This document shows, piece after piece, positions 34,067-42,623 of a stretch of DNA of 64,000 nucleotides; the stretch's first letter is position 1; every line of letters begins with the position of its first letter. The DNA lies in assembly GCF_037652055.1 (NCBI RefSeq), contig NZ_JBBKAH010000005.1, positions 62,001 to 126,000 of the forward strand, given 5' to 3'. The position numbers and the translations under genes were made by a program. Source of the DNA: Pelagibius sp037652055. Lineage in GTDB: Bacteria > Pseudomonadota > Alphaproteobacteria > Kiloniellales > Kiloniellaceae. The notes below the pieces were generated by a model. The model searched no databases. It worked only from the letters and a program-made list of their open reading frames with translations, and had not been told where the DNA came from.

Positions 34067-35083
34067 TCAGGCTGCGGCGGCGAGCGGCGGCACAATCGTC
34101 TCTGCCTCGCCCGAAATATCGATCGCGACCTTCCCTCGTAGTCCGCGGCGCGACCCCGTCTCCAGGACCTCGTGCCCCTCCGCGAGGCGGTCGAAGGGGA
34201 GAACAGCGCCGATCACCGGCCTTACGAGACCACGTTCAACGAGGTTCGTCAGCGCGTCGAGCTTGCCGCGGTTCTGGCGGGTGAAGACGAAGTGATAAGA
34301 GGCATTCCGCCCCCACGCCTCAATGAGGTTCTGCGGCGTCGCGACATCGACCAGCGAGACGACGCGCCCGAGTGGCGCAAGTACGAGCGGGCTCCTCGTC
34401 AGCGTGTCTCCGCCTATTGTATCGAAGACGACGTCAACCCCGCGCCCACCGGTCAGCGCGTCCACGGCGTCGACGTAGTCGGTAGAGGCGAAGTCGATCG
34501 CATCGTCCGCGCCGAGCGCCCGGACGAACTCATGATCATTGGCGAGCGCCGTCGTGATGACCCGTGCGCCGATGGCCTTGGCGACCTGAATCGCGATCGT
34601 CCCGACGCCACCCGCGCCGCCATGGATGAGGATCGTCTCGCCGACGCGCAGGCCAGCGCGGCCGACGAAGGCCTCCCAGACGGTCCCGCCCACGAGCGTC
34701 AGGCTCGCTGCTTCGACGTGCGACAGGTTGCGGGGCTTGCGGCCGACGAGATCGACGTCGGAGACATGGACCTCGGCGTAGGACCCGGCGCCACCGAAGA
34801 TCTTCGGCGTATAATACACCTCGTCGCCGGGAGTGAACTCGGTGACATCCGCGCCGACGGCCTCCACGACGCCGGAGACGTCGTGACCGATCACGGCCGG
34901 CAGCGGCACATAATCGGCGTAATCGCCGCGACGGATCTGATAGTCGAGCGGGTTGATCGCCGTGGCGTGGACGCGAACGCGAACCTGCCGCGAGCCGACC
35001 GAAGGGACGGGAAGGGTCTGCATTTCGAACGCGTCAGGACCGCCGAAGCGGGTCAGGACGACGGCCTTCATTGTGTCGGACAT
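34067..35083 (-). CDS. Zinc-independent alcohol dehydrogenase/quinone oxidoreductase family protein
   Basis: A 338-residue MDR-superfamily reductase of the quinone oxidoreductase type. It has the N-terminal GroES-like domain (VHATAINPLDYQIRRGDY, GHDVSGVVEAVG) and NADPH-binding LIHGGAGGVGTIAIQVAKAIG (~residues 148-168). The structural-zinc Cys cluster of true ADHs is absent. ATG 35081-35083 gives the normal start; a longer frame adds an unrelated MQRKEHI. It is a close paralogue of the protein at 41496-42500, sharing most of the N-terminal half almost word for word. Confidence 0.92.
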   Translation of the reverse strand: MSDTMKAVVLTRFGGPDAFEMQTLPVPSVGSRQVRVRVHATAINPLDYQIRRGDYADYVPLPAVIGHDVSGVVEAVGADVTEFTPGDEVYYTPKIFGGAGSYAEVHVSDVDLVGRKPRNLSHVEAASLTLVGGTVWEAFVGRAGLRVGETILIHGGAGGVGTIAIQVAKAIGARVITTALANDHEFVRALGADDAIDFASTDYVDAVDALTGGRGVDVVFDTIGGDTLTRSPLVLAPLGRVVSLVDVATPQNLIEAWGRNASYHFVFTRQNRGKLDALTNLVERGLVRPVIGAVLPFDRLAEGHEVLETGSRRGLRGKVAIDISGEAETIVPPLAAAA

Positions 35084-35245
35084 GATGTGTTCCTTTCGTT
35101 GCATCGAAATGCCTCCATGCCATAGCGCCGATGCGGGCGGCGACCCGCCTGCACTCCCTTTTCAGAGATCAGCGCCGATCGCTGCCGCATCGCAACCCCG
35201 TTTCGTTTGTGACAGGTCAAAGGGTCAAAGGCGCCCTCCAGCCGA

Positions 35246-35357
35246 TTGCAGAACAGTTGATCGCGGCGCAGAAGGGATCTTATCGAAACGCCGCGACGAT
35301 GCGGTGCGGGGGCTGCTGCGCAGGTGCCAATTTTGCGCTTTTCCCCGTCTAGCGGCG
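35246..35357 (-). repeat. Intergenic repeat, copy A
   Basis: The 501-bp gap 35084-35584 has no gene I can support. It contains a segment starting TTGCAGAACAGTTGA that recurs at 44143-44255. A hand count over the first 90 bases (35246-35335 against 44143-44232) gives 76 identities without gaps. The best conserved part includes GATCTTATCG and GCGGTGCGGGGG, with TGCTGCGCAGGTGCC following. A second shared patch (GCAAGATCGGCA) occurs near 35480 and 44387. Each copy lies close to a quinone-oxidoreductase locus. Confidence 0.7.
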
Positions 35358-35584
35358 AAACCAGCGTCCGCAGCTTCCGCGAAAGCGGCGAGTACCACAT
35401 CAGGGCAAACCCCGACGGATCGGAAAGCAACATGTGAGCCTTGTCCGAACATCGATGCTTGGCGAACAGGCGGGTACAGCAAGATCGGCACTCTCTCGGC
35501 AGCTTTCGCGCCGCGCCGTTCAGGCTTCTTCTCTAGGTTCAGCCACCAGCGCTCGGCTCTTCCTCAGATGCAAAGGATGACATC

Positions 35585-36238
35585 ATGACCTTCCGTAACG
35601 GCCTCGACTCGCTTCTTCGTCCCGAAGACTCTGTGCTCGTTCTAATCGACCATCAGCCCTATCAGCTCGCGAACCTGAACAGCCATGACCCGCACATGGT
35701 GGTGAACAACACGACCGCGCTCGCCAAGTGTGCCAAGGTGTTCGGCGTGCCTACGATCCTGACAACCGTCATCGCCTCCCGGGGTGGCGACCTCTTTCAG
35801 CATGTCACCGAAGTGTTCCCCGACCAGGAGGTGATTGACCGGACGACAATCAACACCTGGGAGGATCCGAAGGTCGTGGATGCGGTCAAGGCGACTGGCC
35901 GCAACCAGCTGATCATCGCCGGTCTCTGGACCGAGATCTGCGTCGCGATGCCGGCAATCCAGGCCGCCGGCGAAGGCTGGGACGTGACCGTCATCACCGA
36001 TGCGTCGGGCGGCACGTCCGTCGAGGCCCATGAGGTCGCGATCCAGCGCATGATCGCCGCCGGCGTCAACATGATGACCTGGCTGGCGCTGGCGTCCGAA
36101 TGGCAACGCGACTGGGCCCGCGCCGAGACGGCGACAGCCCTGAACGATGCGCTCAAGTACCACATCGGCGGCAGCGCCATTGCGTATCTGTGGGAGCAGC
36201 AGCTGCTCAACACGCCGGTGCCGGGCGTCGCGGCCTGA
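35585..36238 (+). CDS. Isochorismatase-family cysteine hydrolase (YcaC-like)
   Basis: A 217-residue hydrolase. The isochorismatase-like catalytic triad can be seen: Asp in VLVLIDHQPYQLANL (~residues 17-31), Lys in the VKATGRNQLIIAG region, and Cys in WTEICVAMPAIQAA (~114-127). The longer form with KYHIGGSAIAYLWEQQLLN at the C-terminus is typical of YcaC-like octameric hydrolases of unknown substrate. It is divergent from the oxidoreductase gene and followed by a RidA protein, consistent with an amide or reactive-metabolite detoxification group. Confidence 0.92.
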   Translation: MTFRNGLDSLLRPEDSVLVLIDHQPYQLANLNSHDPHMVVNNTTALAKCAKVFGVPTILTTVIASRGGDLFQHVTEVFPDQEVIDRTTINTWEDPKVVDAVKATGRNQLIIAGLWTEICVAMPAIQAAGEGWDVTVITDASGGTSVEAHEVAIQRMIAAGVNMMTWLALASEWQRDWARAETATALNDALKYHIGGSAIAYLWEQQLLNTPVPGVAA

Positions 36239-36431
36239 TCTCCGTGGGGTGGCAGGCGATCCGCCCGGAAAGCAGCGTGCGAATCGACCCTCGTCACCCC
36301 CCTCGCTCGCGGCCACCCGACATGTCCCGCGCGATGACGGGGCAACGTGACGTCAGGCCGACCAACCTGCTCTTGGCTCTCTGACCCGATGTCCTGCAGG
36401 GATCACACACAAGAAATGCAAGACTGAGAAC

Positions 36432-36827
36432 ATGAACGCGCGAAATGCTGTATTTCCTGCCAACCGCCATGCCCTCTACGAGATGCACGGCTACTCGGCC
36501 GCAATTGCGTCGGGCGACCTGTTGTATGTTTCAGGCCAAGTTGGGAGTCGTCCCGATGGCTCGCCGGAACCGGACTTTGCCGAGCAAGTTTGCCTCGCCT
36601 TCTCCAATCTCGAGGCGACGCTTGTTGCAGGCGGCTGCACCTTCGATGATATCGTTGACGTTACGACATTCCACACCGATCCCATAAACCAGTTCGAAAC
36701 ATTCATGACCGTAAAGAGCCGAATCTTCTCGGAGCCGCCCTATCCGAACTGGACAGCGGTCGGCGTCAACTGGCTCGCCGGTTTCGACTTCGAGATCAAG
36801 GTGATCGCCCGCATTCCCGATTGGTGA
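36432..36827 (+). CDS. RidA/YjgF family protein
   Basis: A 131-residue member of the RidA/YER057c/UK114 superfamily. The segments YSAAIASGDLLYVSGQVGSR (~residues 21-40), FAEQVCLAFSNLEATLVAGG and DVTTFHTDPINQFETFM match the family. The C-terminal (PPYPNWTAVGVNWLAGFDFEIKV) lacks the Arg of archetypal RidA (R-x-x-V), having W-x-x-V instead. It may therefore belong to a Rid subgroup without imine/enamine deaminase activity. It forms trimers in homologues. Confidence 0.88.
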   Translation: MNARNAVFPANRHALYEMHGYSAAIASGDLLYVSGQVGSRPDGSPEPDFAEQVCLAFSNLEATLVAGGCTFDDIVDVTTFHTDPINQFETFMTVKSRIFSEPPYPNWTAVGVNWLAGFDFEIKVIARIPDW

Positions 36828-36932
36828 TCCGGCGTCGGCCACGGCGGAGATGCAAGATCCCTGCGAAACGATCAGCGGCCTGTCATGCGCGTGCCGGACA
36901 AGTTTTCCGCCGGCAAGCGGGCCCCTCGGGTC

Positions 36933-37844
36933 TCACTGCAACGCAATGGAGCGCACCGAATCGCGAACGGCCCGACGATAGCCGGACGGACTCAGGCGCA
37001 TGTGCTTGAGGAAAACCCGGGCGAGAACCTGGTTCGACGAGTATCCGACCTCCAAGGCGATCTCCGTGACCGAAAGACCTGTCTGCTCAAGGAGTTCGCA
37101 GGCTTTCTCCACCCTCAGTCGCGTCAGGTAGACCCGCGGCGGCACGCCCACGCTTCGCTTGAACATGCGGGCGAAATGAAACGGCGAAAGCTGAGCCTCG
37201 GCCGCCAATTCGTCGAGACTGATGTCTTCCGAAAGCCGCGCCCGCATCAGCTCCAGACAGCGCCGCTCGGCCCAAGGCGCGAGGCCACCTCTGGCGGGCG
37301 CGAACGGAACCCCGCCCAACCGGCAGAGTTCGGCGAGGATCTCGCAGCCCGCGGCCCGCGCCAGCAACCGCGACGGCGGCCCCTCTTCCTCACATAGGGC
37401 CCACAGGCTCCGAAGCGCCGACCGGATCGCCGACGAGTCAAACACTCGGCCGTAGATGCCGGAGGTGTCGAGCGAGAAGCGGCCGTCGGCGGCCTCGTCG
37501 AGCTCGTCTTGCCACTGCGACAAAGGAAACGCCAGGCTGCGAAGCCGATGTCTTTCGTCGTTGATCACCGTGGTCGCAAAATTGGGCGCAGCGAGAGCGA
37601 GGGTGCCCTTCCCCGTCGTCACATCGAAGCGACCCCCTCCCAGGTCACCCCTGACACGACTGCAGCCAAGAATGTCCTCCATCAGCACGATGTCCGGCAG
37701 GGCCGGGCGGGACATGTCCCCGGCTGGTCGCTGGACCTCGAGAAGATCGATAATTCCGCCTGGGGATTTCATCGTGCGCAAGTAGGACGCATGTCGACCA
37801 TTGCTGTGCCACTGGGCGAATGACGAACGGGCATGGACGGTCAT
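36933..37844 (-). CDS. AraC-family transcriptional regulator (tandem copy 1)
   Basis: A 303-residue AraC regulator with an N-terminal cupin_6-type effector domain (SFAQWHSNGRHASYLRTMKS, then GDMSRPALPDIVLMEDI) and a C-terminal double HTH. HTH1 is ISLDELAAEAQLSPFHFARM, and HTH2 is GLSVTEIALEVGYSSNQVLA with RVFLKHMRLSPSGYRR. The start ATG overlaps the stop of the next AraC gene upstream (ATGA at 37841-37844). It is a tandem duplicate of 37841-38782; the HTH domains are nearly identical and the effector domains more diverged, pointing to separate ligands or promoter targets. Confidence 0.92.
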   Translation of the reverse strand: MTVHARSSFAQWHSNGRHASYLRTMKSPGGIIDLLEVQRPAGDMSRPALPDIVLMEDILGCSRVRGDLGGGRFDVTTGKGTLALAAPNFATTVINDERHRLRSLAFPLSQWQDELDEAADGRFSLDTSGIYGRVFDSSAIRSALRSLWALCEEEGPPSRLLARAAGCEILAELCRLGGVPFAPARGGLAPWAERRCLELMRARLSEDISLDELAAEAQLSPFHFARMFKRSVGVPPRVYLTRLRVEKACELLEQTGLSVTEIALEVGYSSNQVLARVFLKHMRLSPSGYRRAVRDSVRSIALQ

Positions 37845-38782
37845 TGCCGTCCCTCCAGAGCCGGATGCGCGCCAAGCGAAATCGCCGGGCGCACCGGATC
37901 GCGCACTGACCGGCGATAATCTGACGGGCTCAAGCGCATATGTTTACGGAAGACTCGGGCGAGGACCTGGTTCGACGAGTACCCGACCTCCAAGGCGATC
38001 TCCGTGACCGGAAGGTCGGTATGTTCGAGCAGTTCGCAGGCTTTCTCCACCCTCAGCCGTGTCAGGTAGACCCGAGGCGGAACTCCGACGCTCTGCTTGA
38101 ACATGCGGGCGAAATGGAACGGCGACAACTGCACCTCGGCCGCCAGCTCGTCGAGGCTTATATCCTCCGAAAGCCGCGTCCGCATCAGCTCCAGGCAGCG
38201 CCGTTCTGCCCAGGGGGCAAGACCGCCCCTCGCTGGCGTGAACGTTACTCCGCTTAATCGGCACAGCTCGGCCATGATCACGCAGCCTGCGGCCCTGGCC
38301 AGCAAACGCGACGGCGCCCCTTCCTCGTCACACAGAACCCACAGGTTCCGGACCGCCGATTGAATGGCGGGAGCGTGAAATAACCCTCGGTCGACCTGTA
38401 GGCATTCGAACGACAGCCGCCCGTCAGCGGCTTCATCGAGCACTTTCTGCCATTGCGCCACAGGAAACGACAAGCTGCGGAGCTGGTGGCTGGCGTCGAC
38501 CATGACCGTATTGGCAAAGTTCGGCGCAGCGAGAAAGAAGCCGCTTTTTTCGCTCGTCACAGTGAAACGCCCCCTTCCCAGGTCCCCGCTGACACGGCTG
38601 CCGCCGAGCAGGTCCTGATACAGGACAAGATCCGGCACAGCCGGGTCGGACATGTCCCCGGCCGGTTGCACCGCTTCAAGCAGATTAAGGATTCCTCCGG
38701 GGGATTTCATGGTACGCACATAGGACGCGAGGCGGCCTTCACCGTACCACTGGGCGAACGACGAGTAGACAGGCGCGGTCAT
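37841..38782 (-). CDS. AraC-family transcriptional regulator (tandem copy 2)
   Basis: A 313-residue AraC regulator laid out like copy 1: N-terminal SFAQWYGEGRLASYVRTMKS, the same GDMSDPAVPDLVLYQDLLGG block, then HTH1 (LDELAAEVQLSPFHFARMFK) and HTH2 (DLPVTEIALEVGYSSNQVLA). The ATG at 38780-38782 overlaps the stop of a 46-codon AraC remnant by ATGA, repeating exactly the junction seen between copies 2 and 1. The first 50 residues are the most conserved part of the effector domain. Confidence 0.92.
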   Translation of the reverse strand: MTAPVYSSFAQWYGEGRLASYVRTMKSPGGILNLLEAVQPAGDMSDPAVPDLVLYQDLLGGSRVSGDLGRGRFTVTSEKSGFFLAAPNFANTVMVDASHQLRSLSFPVAQWQKVLDEAADGRLSFECLQVDRGLFHAPAIQSAVRNLWVLCDEEGAPSRLLARAAGCVIMAELCRLSGVTFTPARGGLAPWAERRCLELMRTRLSEDISLDELAAEVQLSPFHFARMFKQSVGVPPRVYLTRLRVEKACELLEHTDLPVTEIALEVGYSSNQVLARVFRKHMRLSPSDYRRSVRDPVRPAISLGAHPALEGRQ

Positions 38783-38919
38783 TGCTGTGTCTCCCGAAAG
38801 TCGGACGGGCTCATGTGCCGATGATTGACGAATACCCGGGCGAGGACCTGGTTCGACGAGTGCCCGACTTGCTGGGCGATCCTCTTGTCGGACTCTCTGA
38901 AATTGCGGTCGTTGCTCAT
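38779..38919 (-). pseudogene. 46-codon remnant of a third AraC copy (HTH2 only)
   Basis: A complete 46-codon frame from ATG 38917-38919 to TGA 38779-38781. It reads VGHSSNQVLARVFVNHRHMS followed by PSDFRE, which aligns with VGYSSNQVLARVFRKHMRLS PSDYRR of the two full AraC genes. Everything before HTH2 is missing, replaced by MSNDRNFRESDKRIAQQ. The frame is undamaged and the stop overlaps the next AraC start (ATGA), so it may still be translated and help couple translation. It is most simply a decayed third tandem copy. Confidence 0.75.
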
Positions 38920-38939
38920 GGGGTAAGTCCCTTCAGCGG

Positions 38940-40346
38940 TCAGAACTTGAACTGCAAAGTCAATTCGAAGAAATCGATGCCCTCGGACGGGCCGGTCGCG
39001 CGGATGAAATCGCCCGCGAAGAAATGAGTGTAAATCGCGGTGAGGTTCAGGTTCTCCGCGATCGCGTATTCAGAGGTGAGCGAGACGGCCGATCCGACGA
39101 AGCGATCGTCGCTGCCTGACGGTCCGCGGATCAGCTGGCCGGCGGGTGCGTAGACGCCGTCGCTTGTGTTCAGTCGCCAGAAGAAGTTCATGTCGGTAGT
39201 CAGCGACCAAGCTTCTGTCGGTCGGACGGTCACGAAGGGGTGGATGTTGAAGAAGTTGCGCGGGCCGAGCACCGCGGCTTCGGAGAAGTAGTTGCCGCGC
39301 GGAAACAGTGGGTTGAACGTGCCGAGGTCGGCGTCAGCCGGATCGCCGTCGCCGCTTGCGATATTGGCGCTGAGCGCGATGCGTGGCCGCCATGGCGCGT
39401 TCTCGAAGGTAAAGCCGGTATCGCTGGCGATCGTCCAAGCCGAGATGCTGCCGTCGCCGAAGCTACCGAACTGGTAGATCGCTTCCCAGTTCCAGTCCCA
39501 ACCGAGCTCCGCCCCGTAGAGCCGCGTGCCGATCGAGTGACGACGCTCGCGCGCTGTCCCTTGCGCGAATTCGCCAGCATCGTTCTCGAAGCCAAGATAG
39601 TAGAGATCGAGCGCGCCGAAAGGCAGCCAGTCTTCGTCACCGACGGCGTAGGCGCCCCAGAGTGCCTCGTCGTCATTCGCCTCGTCATCAAATACGCCCG
39701 GATGCGGCAGCCGTGGCCGTGCTGCGAGCGCGTCGACGCGCCAGCCCGGCAGTTCCACAGTGGCCCGTGCGGCGTCGAAGGTGCGCCGCACGTTCGGGCC
39801 TTCACGCACGTCCACCAGCCGGCCCGATCCGAACTGCAGCTCCTGCCTGCCGCCTCGCAGGGTAAGGTCCGCGTCACGCCCAAGCGGAAGGTTCACGTCG
39901 ACGAAGGCGTTCTGCAATGCGAGCTCGTTCTGGTCGACCGGGCTCGGCCCGCCCGCGCGGCCTGCCTCTAGCGCACTCGACATCTGGCCGAAGAAGCGGA
40001 GATGCGGCCCAAGTCGGAGATCCCCGTGCAGCGTGTAGCGCTGCAGCCAAACACCCTTCTCATCCTGCGGATCTTCGCCGAACTCCGGGTTGAGCGTGTA
40101 CTCATAGCGCTGACGCACCTCGCCGCCGAAGCCGAGAGACGCCTCACCGCTTTCGTCCAGAGGAATGAACTTGAAGATACCGGGAATCTCCTCACGCATC
40201 CACGGATCGCGGAAACACCCGATATCGTCATCATAGCGAAGCTTCGCGGGTTTCACCGAGCACACCTCTGCGGCCTGCGCTGCCGCACCGGAGAGACCGA
40301 AGGCGATCAACACGCAAACGGTCCTATTTCTCCCGGCATGGATCAT
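38940..40346 (-). CDS. Outer-membrane porin, alginate-export (AlgE-like) family
   Basis: A 468-residue protein with a signal peptide (MIHAGRNRTVCVLIAFGLSG, cleavage near AAQAAEV) and the alternating hydrophobic/aromatic strand pattern of an outer-membrane beta barrel. GGEVRQRYEYTLNPEFGED (~residues 72-90), WLQRYTLHGDLRLGPHLRFF and LTLRGGRQELQFGSGRLVD match the alginate_export domain, widely used for small-carbohydrate or aromatic uptake. It ends with the barrel-type terminal Phe (ELTLQFKF). ATG 40344-40346 is chosen because it starts the signal; the open frame extends 61 codons further without a leader. 21 bp separate it from the AraC remnant. Confidence 0.85.
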   Translation of the reverse strand: MIHAGRNRTVCVLIAFGLSGAAAQAAEVCSVKPAKLRYDDDIGCFRDPWMREEIPGIFKFIPLDESGEASLGFGGEVRQRYEYTLNPEFGEDPQDEKGVWLQRYTLHGDLRLGPHLRFFGQMSSALEAGRAGGPSPVDQNELALQNAFVDVNLPLGRDADLTLRGGRQELQFGSGRLVDVREGPNVRRTFDAARATVELPGWRVDALAARPRLPHPGVFDDEANDDEALWGAYAVGDEDWLPFGALDLYYLGFENDAGEFAQGTARERRHSIGTRLYGAELGWDWNWEAIYQFGSFGDGSISAWTIASDTGFTFENAPWRPRIALSANIASGDGDPADADLGTFNPLFPRGNYFSEAAVLGPRNFFNIHPFVTVRPTEAWSLTTDMNFFWRLNTSDGVYAPAGQLIRGPSGSDDRFVGSAVSLTSEYAIAENLNLTAIYTHFFAGDFIRATGPSEGIDFFELTLQFKF

Positions 40347-40449
40347 CTTCTGTCGACGGACGGCCGCCCGCCGCCTCGGACCATATCGATGACGGCCCCG
40401 GCTCCATCGAGCATGGTGCGGCCCCGGCTGTGGCGGTCCCAAATTGCGA

Positions 40450-40905
40450 TCATGCTCTGCCCTTACCCTCCAGGGAAAGCCGCCCAGGCCCAGTGACCGC
40501 GAGGAGCAGAAAGCCGCCAACGATGGCAAGGTGTTCGAGGGCGGTCGTCAGCTGGCGCTGAAACTCCACCCCCGCAAAGGACCAAAAAGGGTGCCCAATC
40601 AAGGTGGCGATAACGGTAAAGGCCGCGAGCGCTGCGGCCGCGGCGCGAACCTGCCAACCAAGGCCGATCGCAAGCCCACCGAAGAGCTGGACAACCACGG
40701 TCGCGGTAACGGCGATGACCGGCAGCGGTACGTCCAGCTGGCCGAACTCGGTCACGGCAGCCTGCCAAGCCAGTAGTTTCACCGCGCCGCTATAGAGGAA
40801 TACGGCAGCCAGAAAGAGTCTAGCAGCGAGAAGCAGGCTGTCGGCCCATGCATCAACAGTCGTGGCATCGGCTGACGCGCGATCCCCGGAGTGCGACCTG
40901 CTCAT
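40450..40905 (-). CDS. DoxX family membrane protein
   Basis: A 151-residue inner-membrane protein with four hydrophobic helices, fitting DoxX. It has the first-helix segment LLLAARLFLAAVFLYSGAVK (~residues 25-44), then FGQLDVPLPVIAVTATVVVQ, GGLAIGLGWQVRAAAAALA and ATLIGHPFWSF, where the H-P/x-F-W pattern is family-typical. The internal ATG 40903-40905 is chosen because the upstream part of the frame is charged and not DoxX-like. DoxX proteins are linked to thiol/redox protection of the membrane. It may share the operon with the porin downstream. Confidence 0.85.
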   Translation of the reverse strand: MSRSHSGDRASADATTVDAWADSLLLAARLFLAAVFLYSGAVKLLAWQAAVTEFGQLDVPLPVIAVTATVVVQLFGGLAIGLGWQVRAAAAALAAFTVIATLIGHPFWSFAGVEFQRQLTTALEHLAIVGGFLLLAVTGPGRLSLEGKGRA

Positions 40906-41134
40906 AGTGTGGCGCTCCAATGGGCAAGAGCCGAGTTCGGTCCGATACACCCTGTGGTCATCACGACCACGAGCAACGCACCGACGATCGGCGGAAGCGC
41001 CGACAGTGGAAGGTCGAACCTTCGGCAACTGGCTTATTTGTGACGGTCATCCTGGCTCTGTCTGCTGTCGCGAAAGAGCCATCAAACTGAGCATTTGTTC
41101 AGCATCCGAGCAATTATACATAGGTATATCCGGG

Positions 41135-41402
41135 CTATGTCTGCGGAGCCAGAGCCAAACGATCGGCGAAGCGAACCAGTTCACGCAGGGACTGTGCCTG
41201 CATTTTGCGCATCACTTTGCCGCGGACCTTCATGGTGCAGCACCTGGTGGCGAAACGGCTTGTTGAGAAATTCAATCGCGCCGGCCTTCATGACGGCGAA
41301 CGACATCGGTACGTCGCCGTGGCCGGGGATGAAGACGAAAGGCAGGTCAATGCCGTCTTTCATCAGCTTGTGCTGGAGTTCTAGGCCTCTCTGACCGGGC
41401 AC
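41135..41402 (-). pseudogene. Broken FixJ/NodW-like response regulator
   Basis: The 590-bp gap 40906-41495 contains this relic. 41402 downward reads PGQRGLELQHKLMKDGIDLP and then GHGDVPMSFAVMKAGAIEFL NKPFR, the second half of a FixJ receiver domain. In another frame, 41233-41135 reads MKVRGKVMRKMQAQSLRELV RFADRL, the last helix of the LuxR-type HTH. About 75 residues between them are lost and the phosphoacceptor half is gone. The intact relative at 44706 has matching blocks. It is clearly a pseudogene. Confidence 0.8.
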
Positions 41403-41495
41403 CCGTGGAGCACCACGCCAGTCGCCTCAGCGAAGCCGTCGCGGCGATCCACCAAGTCCCTGCACCGACTACAGACCGCTTTCTTATCGAGTTAT

Positions 41496-42500
41496 CTATT
41501 GCGGCGTCGGAAGGTCGACAGTCTGGCCCGCAACATCGATTGCCACCTTCCCGCGAAGCCCGCGGGCGCCCCCGGCTTCGAGCAGTTCATGCGCTTCGCC
41601 GACCCGAGCCAGAGGCAGCACTGCGCCAACCACAGGCTTGATCAAGCCGCGTTCGACAAGATTTGTCAGCGCGTCGAGCTTGCCTCGGTTCTGCCGGGTG
41701 AAGACGAAATGATAGGCGGCGTTCTTTCCCCAAGCCTCGATGAGGTTCTGCGGTTGTGCGATGTCGACAATGCTGACCAGCCTCCCGGCATCCGCAAGGG
41801 CGAGCGCGCTTCTCGTCAGGGTGTCGCCGCCGATGGTATCGAATACGACGTTCACCCCTTTTCCACGCGTCAGTTCCGCCACGGCCGAAACGTAGTCATC
41901 GGAGCTATGGTCGATTACCTCATCTGCTCCGAGCGAACGCACGAACTCATGGTTGCTAAGGCGCGCCGTCGTGATGACCCGCGCCCCCATCGCCTTGGCA
42001 AGCTGGATCGCCACCGTACCCACACCGCCGGCGCCACCATGGATCAGAATAGTCTCATGAACGGCAAGCTGGGCGCGGGTCACCAAAGCTTCCCAGACCG
42101 TCCCCCCAACCAGCGTCAGGCTGGCAGCCTCCAGGTGGTTGATGTTGCGCGGCTTGCGGGCGACCAGCTCGACATCGGCAACGTGCTGCTCCGCATATGA
42201 GCCGGGGCCGCCGAAGATCTTTGGCGTGTAGTAAACCTCGTCGCCTATGTCGAACTCGGTTACATCCGCCCCCTTCTCTTCCACGACGCCGGAAATGTCA
42301 TGACCGATGATGGCGGGGAGCGGCACGTAGTCGGTGTAGTCGCCGCGTCGGATCTGATAGTCCAGAGGATTGATGGCGGTAGCATGTACGCGCACCCGGA
42401 CCTGCCGAGACCCGACGGCTGCTACGGCGACATCGCGCATCTCGAAAGCGTCGAAGCCTCCGAACTTTTCGAGCACAATTGCCTTCATGGTATCGGTCAT
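41496..42500 (-). CDS. Quinone oxidoreductase-like alcohol dehydrogenase (paralogue)
   Basis: A 334-residue MDR-family reductase, a close paralogue of 34067-35083. It shares VHATAINPLDYQIRRGDY and GHDISGVVEEKGADVTEF. The NADPH motif is LIHGGAGGVGTVAIQLAKAM, and QPQNLIEAWGKNAAYHFVFT appears in both. No zinc cluster is present. It differs mostly in the last 20 residues. It stands alone between the FixJ pseudogene and a more distant MDR reductase. The two paralogues probably act on related enones or quinones. Confidence 0.92.
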   Translation of the reverse strand: MTDTMKAIVLEKFGGFDAFEMRDVAVAAVGSRQVRVRVHATAINPLDYQIRRGDYTDYVPLPAIIGHDISGVVEEKGADVTEFDIGDEVYYTPKIFGGPGSYAEQHVADVELVARKPRNINHLEAASLTLVGGTVWEALVTRAQLAVHETILIHGGAGGVGTVAIQLAKAMGARVITTARLSNHEFVRSLGADEVIDHSSDDYVSAVAELTRGKGVNVVFDTIGGDTLTRSALALADAGRLVSIVDIAQPQNLIEAWGKNAAYHFVFTRQNRGKLDALTNLVERGLIKPVVGAVLPLARVGEAHELLEAGGARGLRGKVAIDVAGQTVDLPTPQ

Positions 42501-42623
42501 GATCTTGCCTTCTGATGCTCAATTATTGGTAGGAGATATTCTGGGGAGCAAATGTACCAAATGTAATACGCACGCCTCTTGCCTATGGGCGGGGGATATC
42601 GGTCGGGTCGTGCCTGAGCCGGA

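Noticed and set aside
35068..35433. 121-codon minus-strand frame across intergenic repeat A
   Set aside because: Overlaps the ADH start out of frame; the matching frame at copy B keeps only patches of similarity, so coding is not supported.
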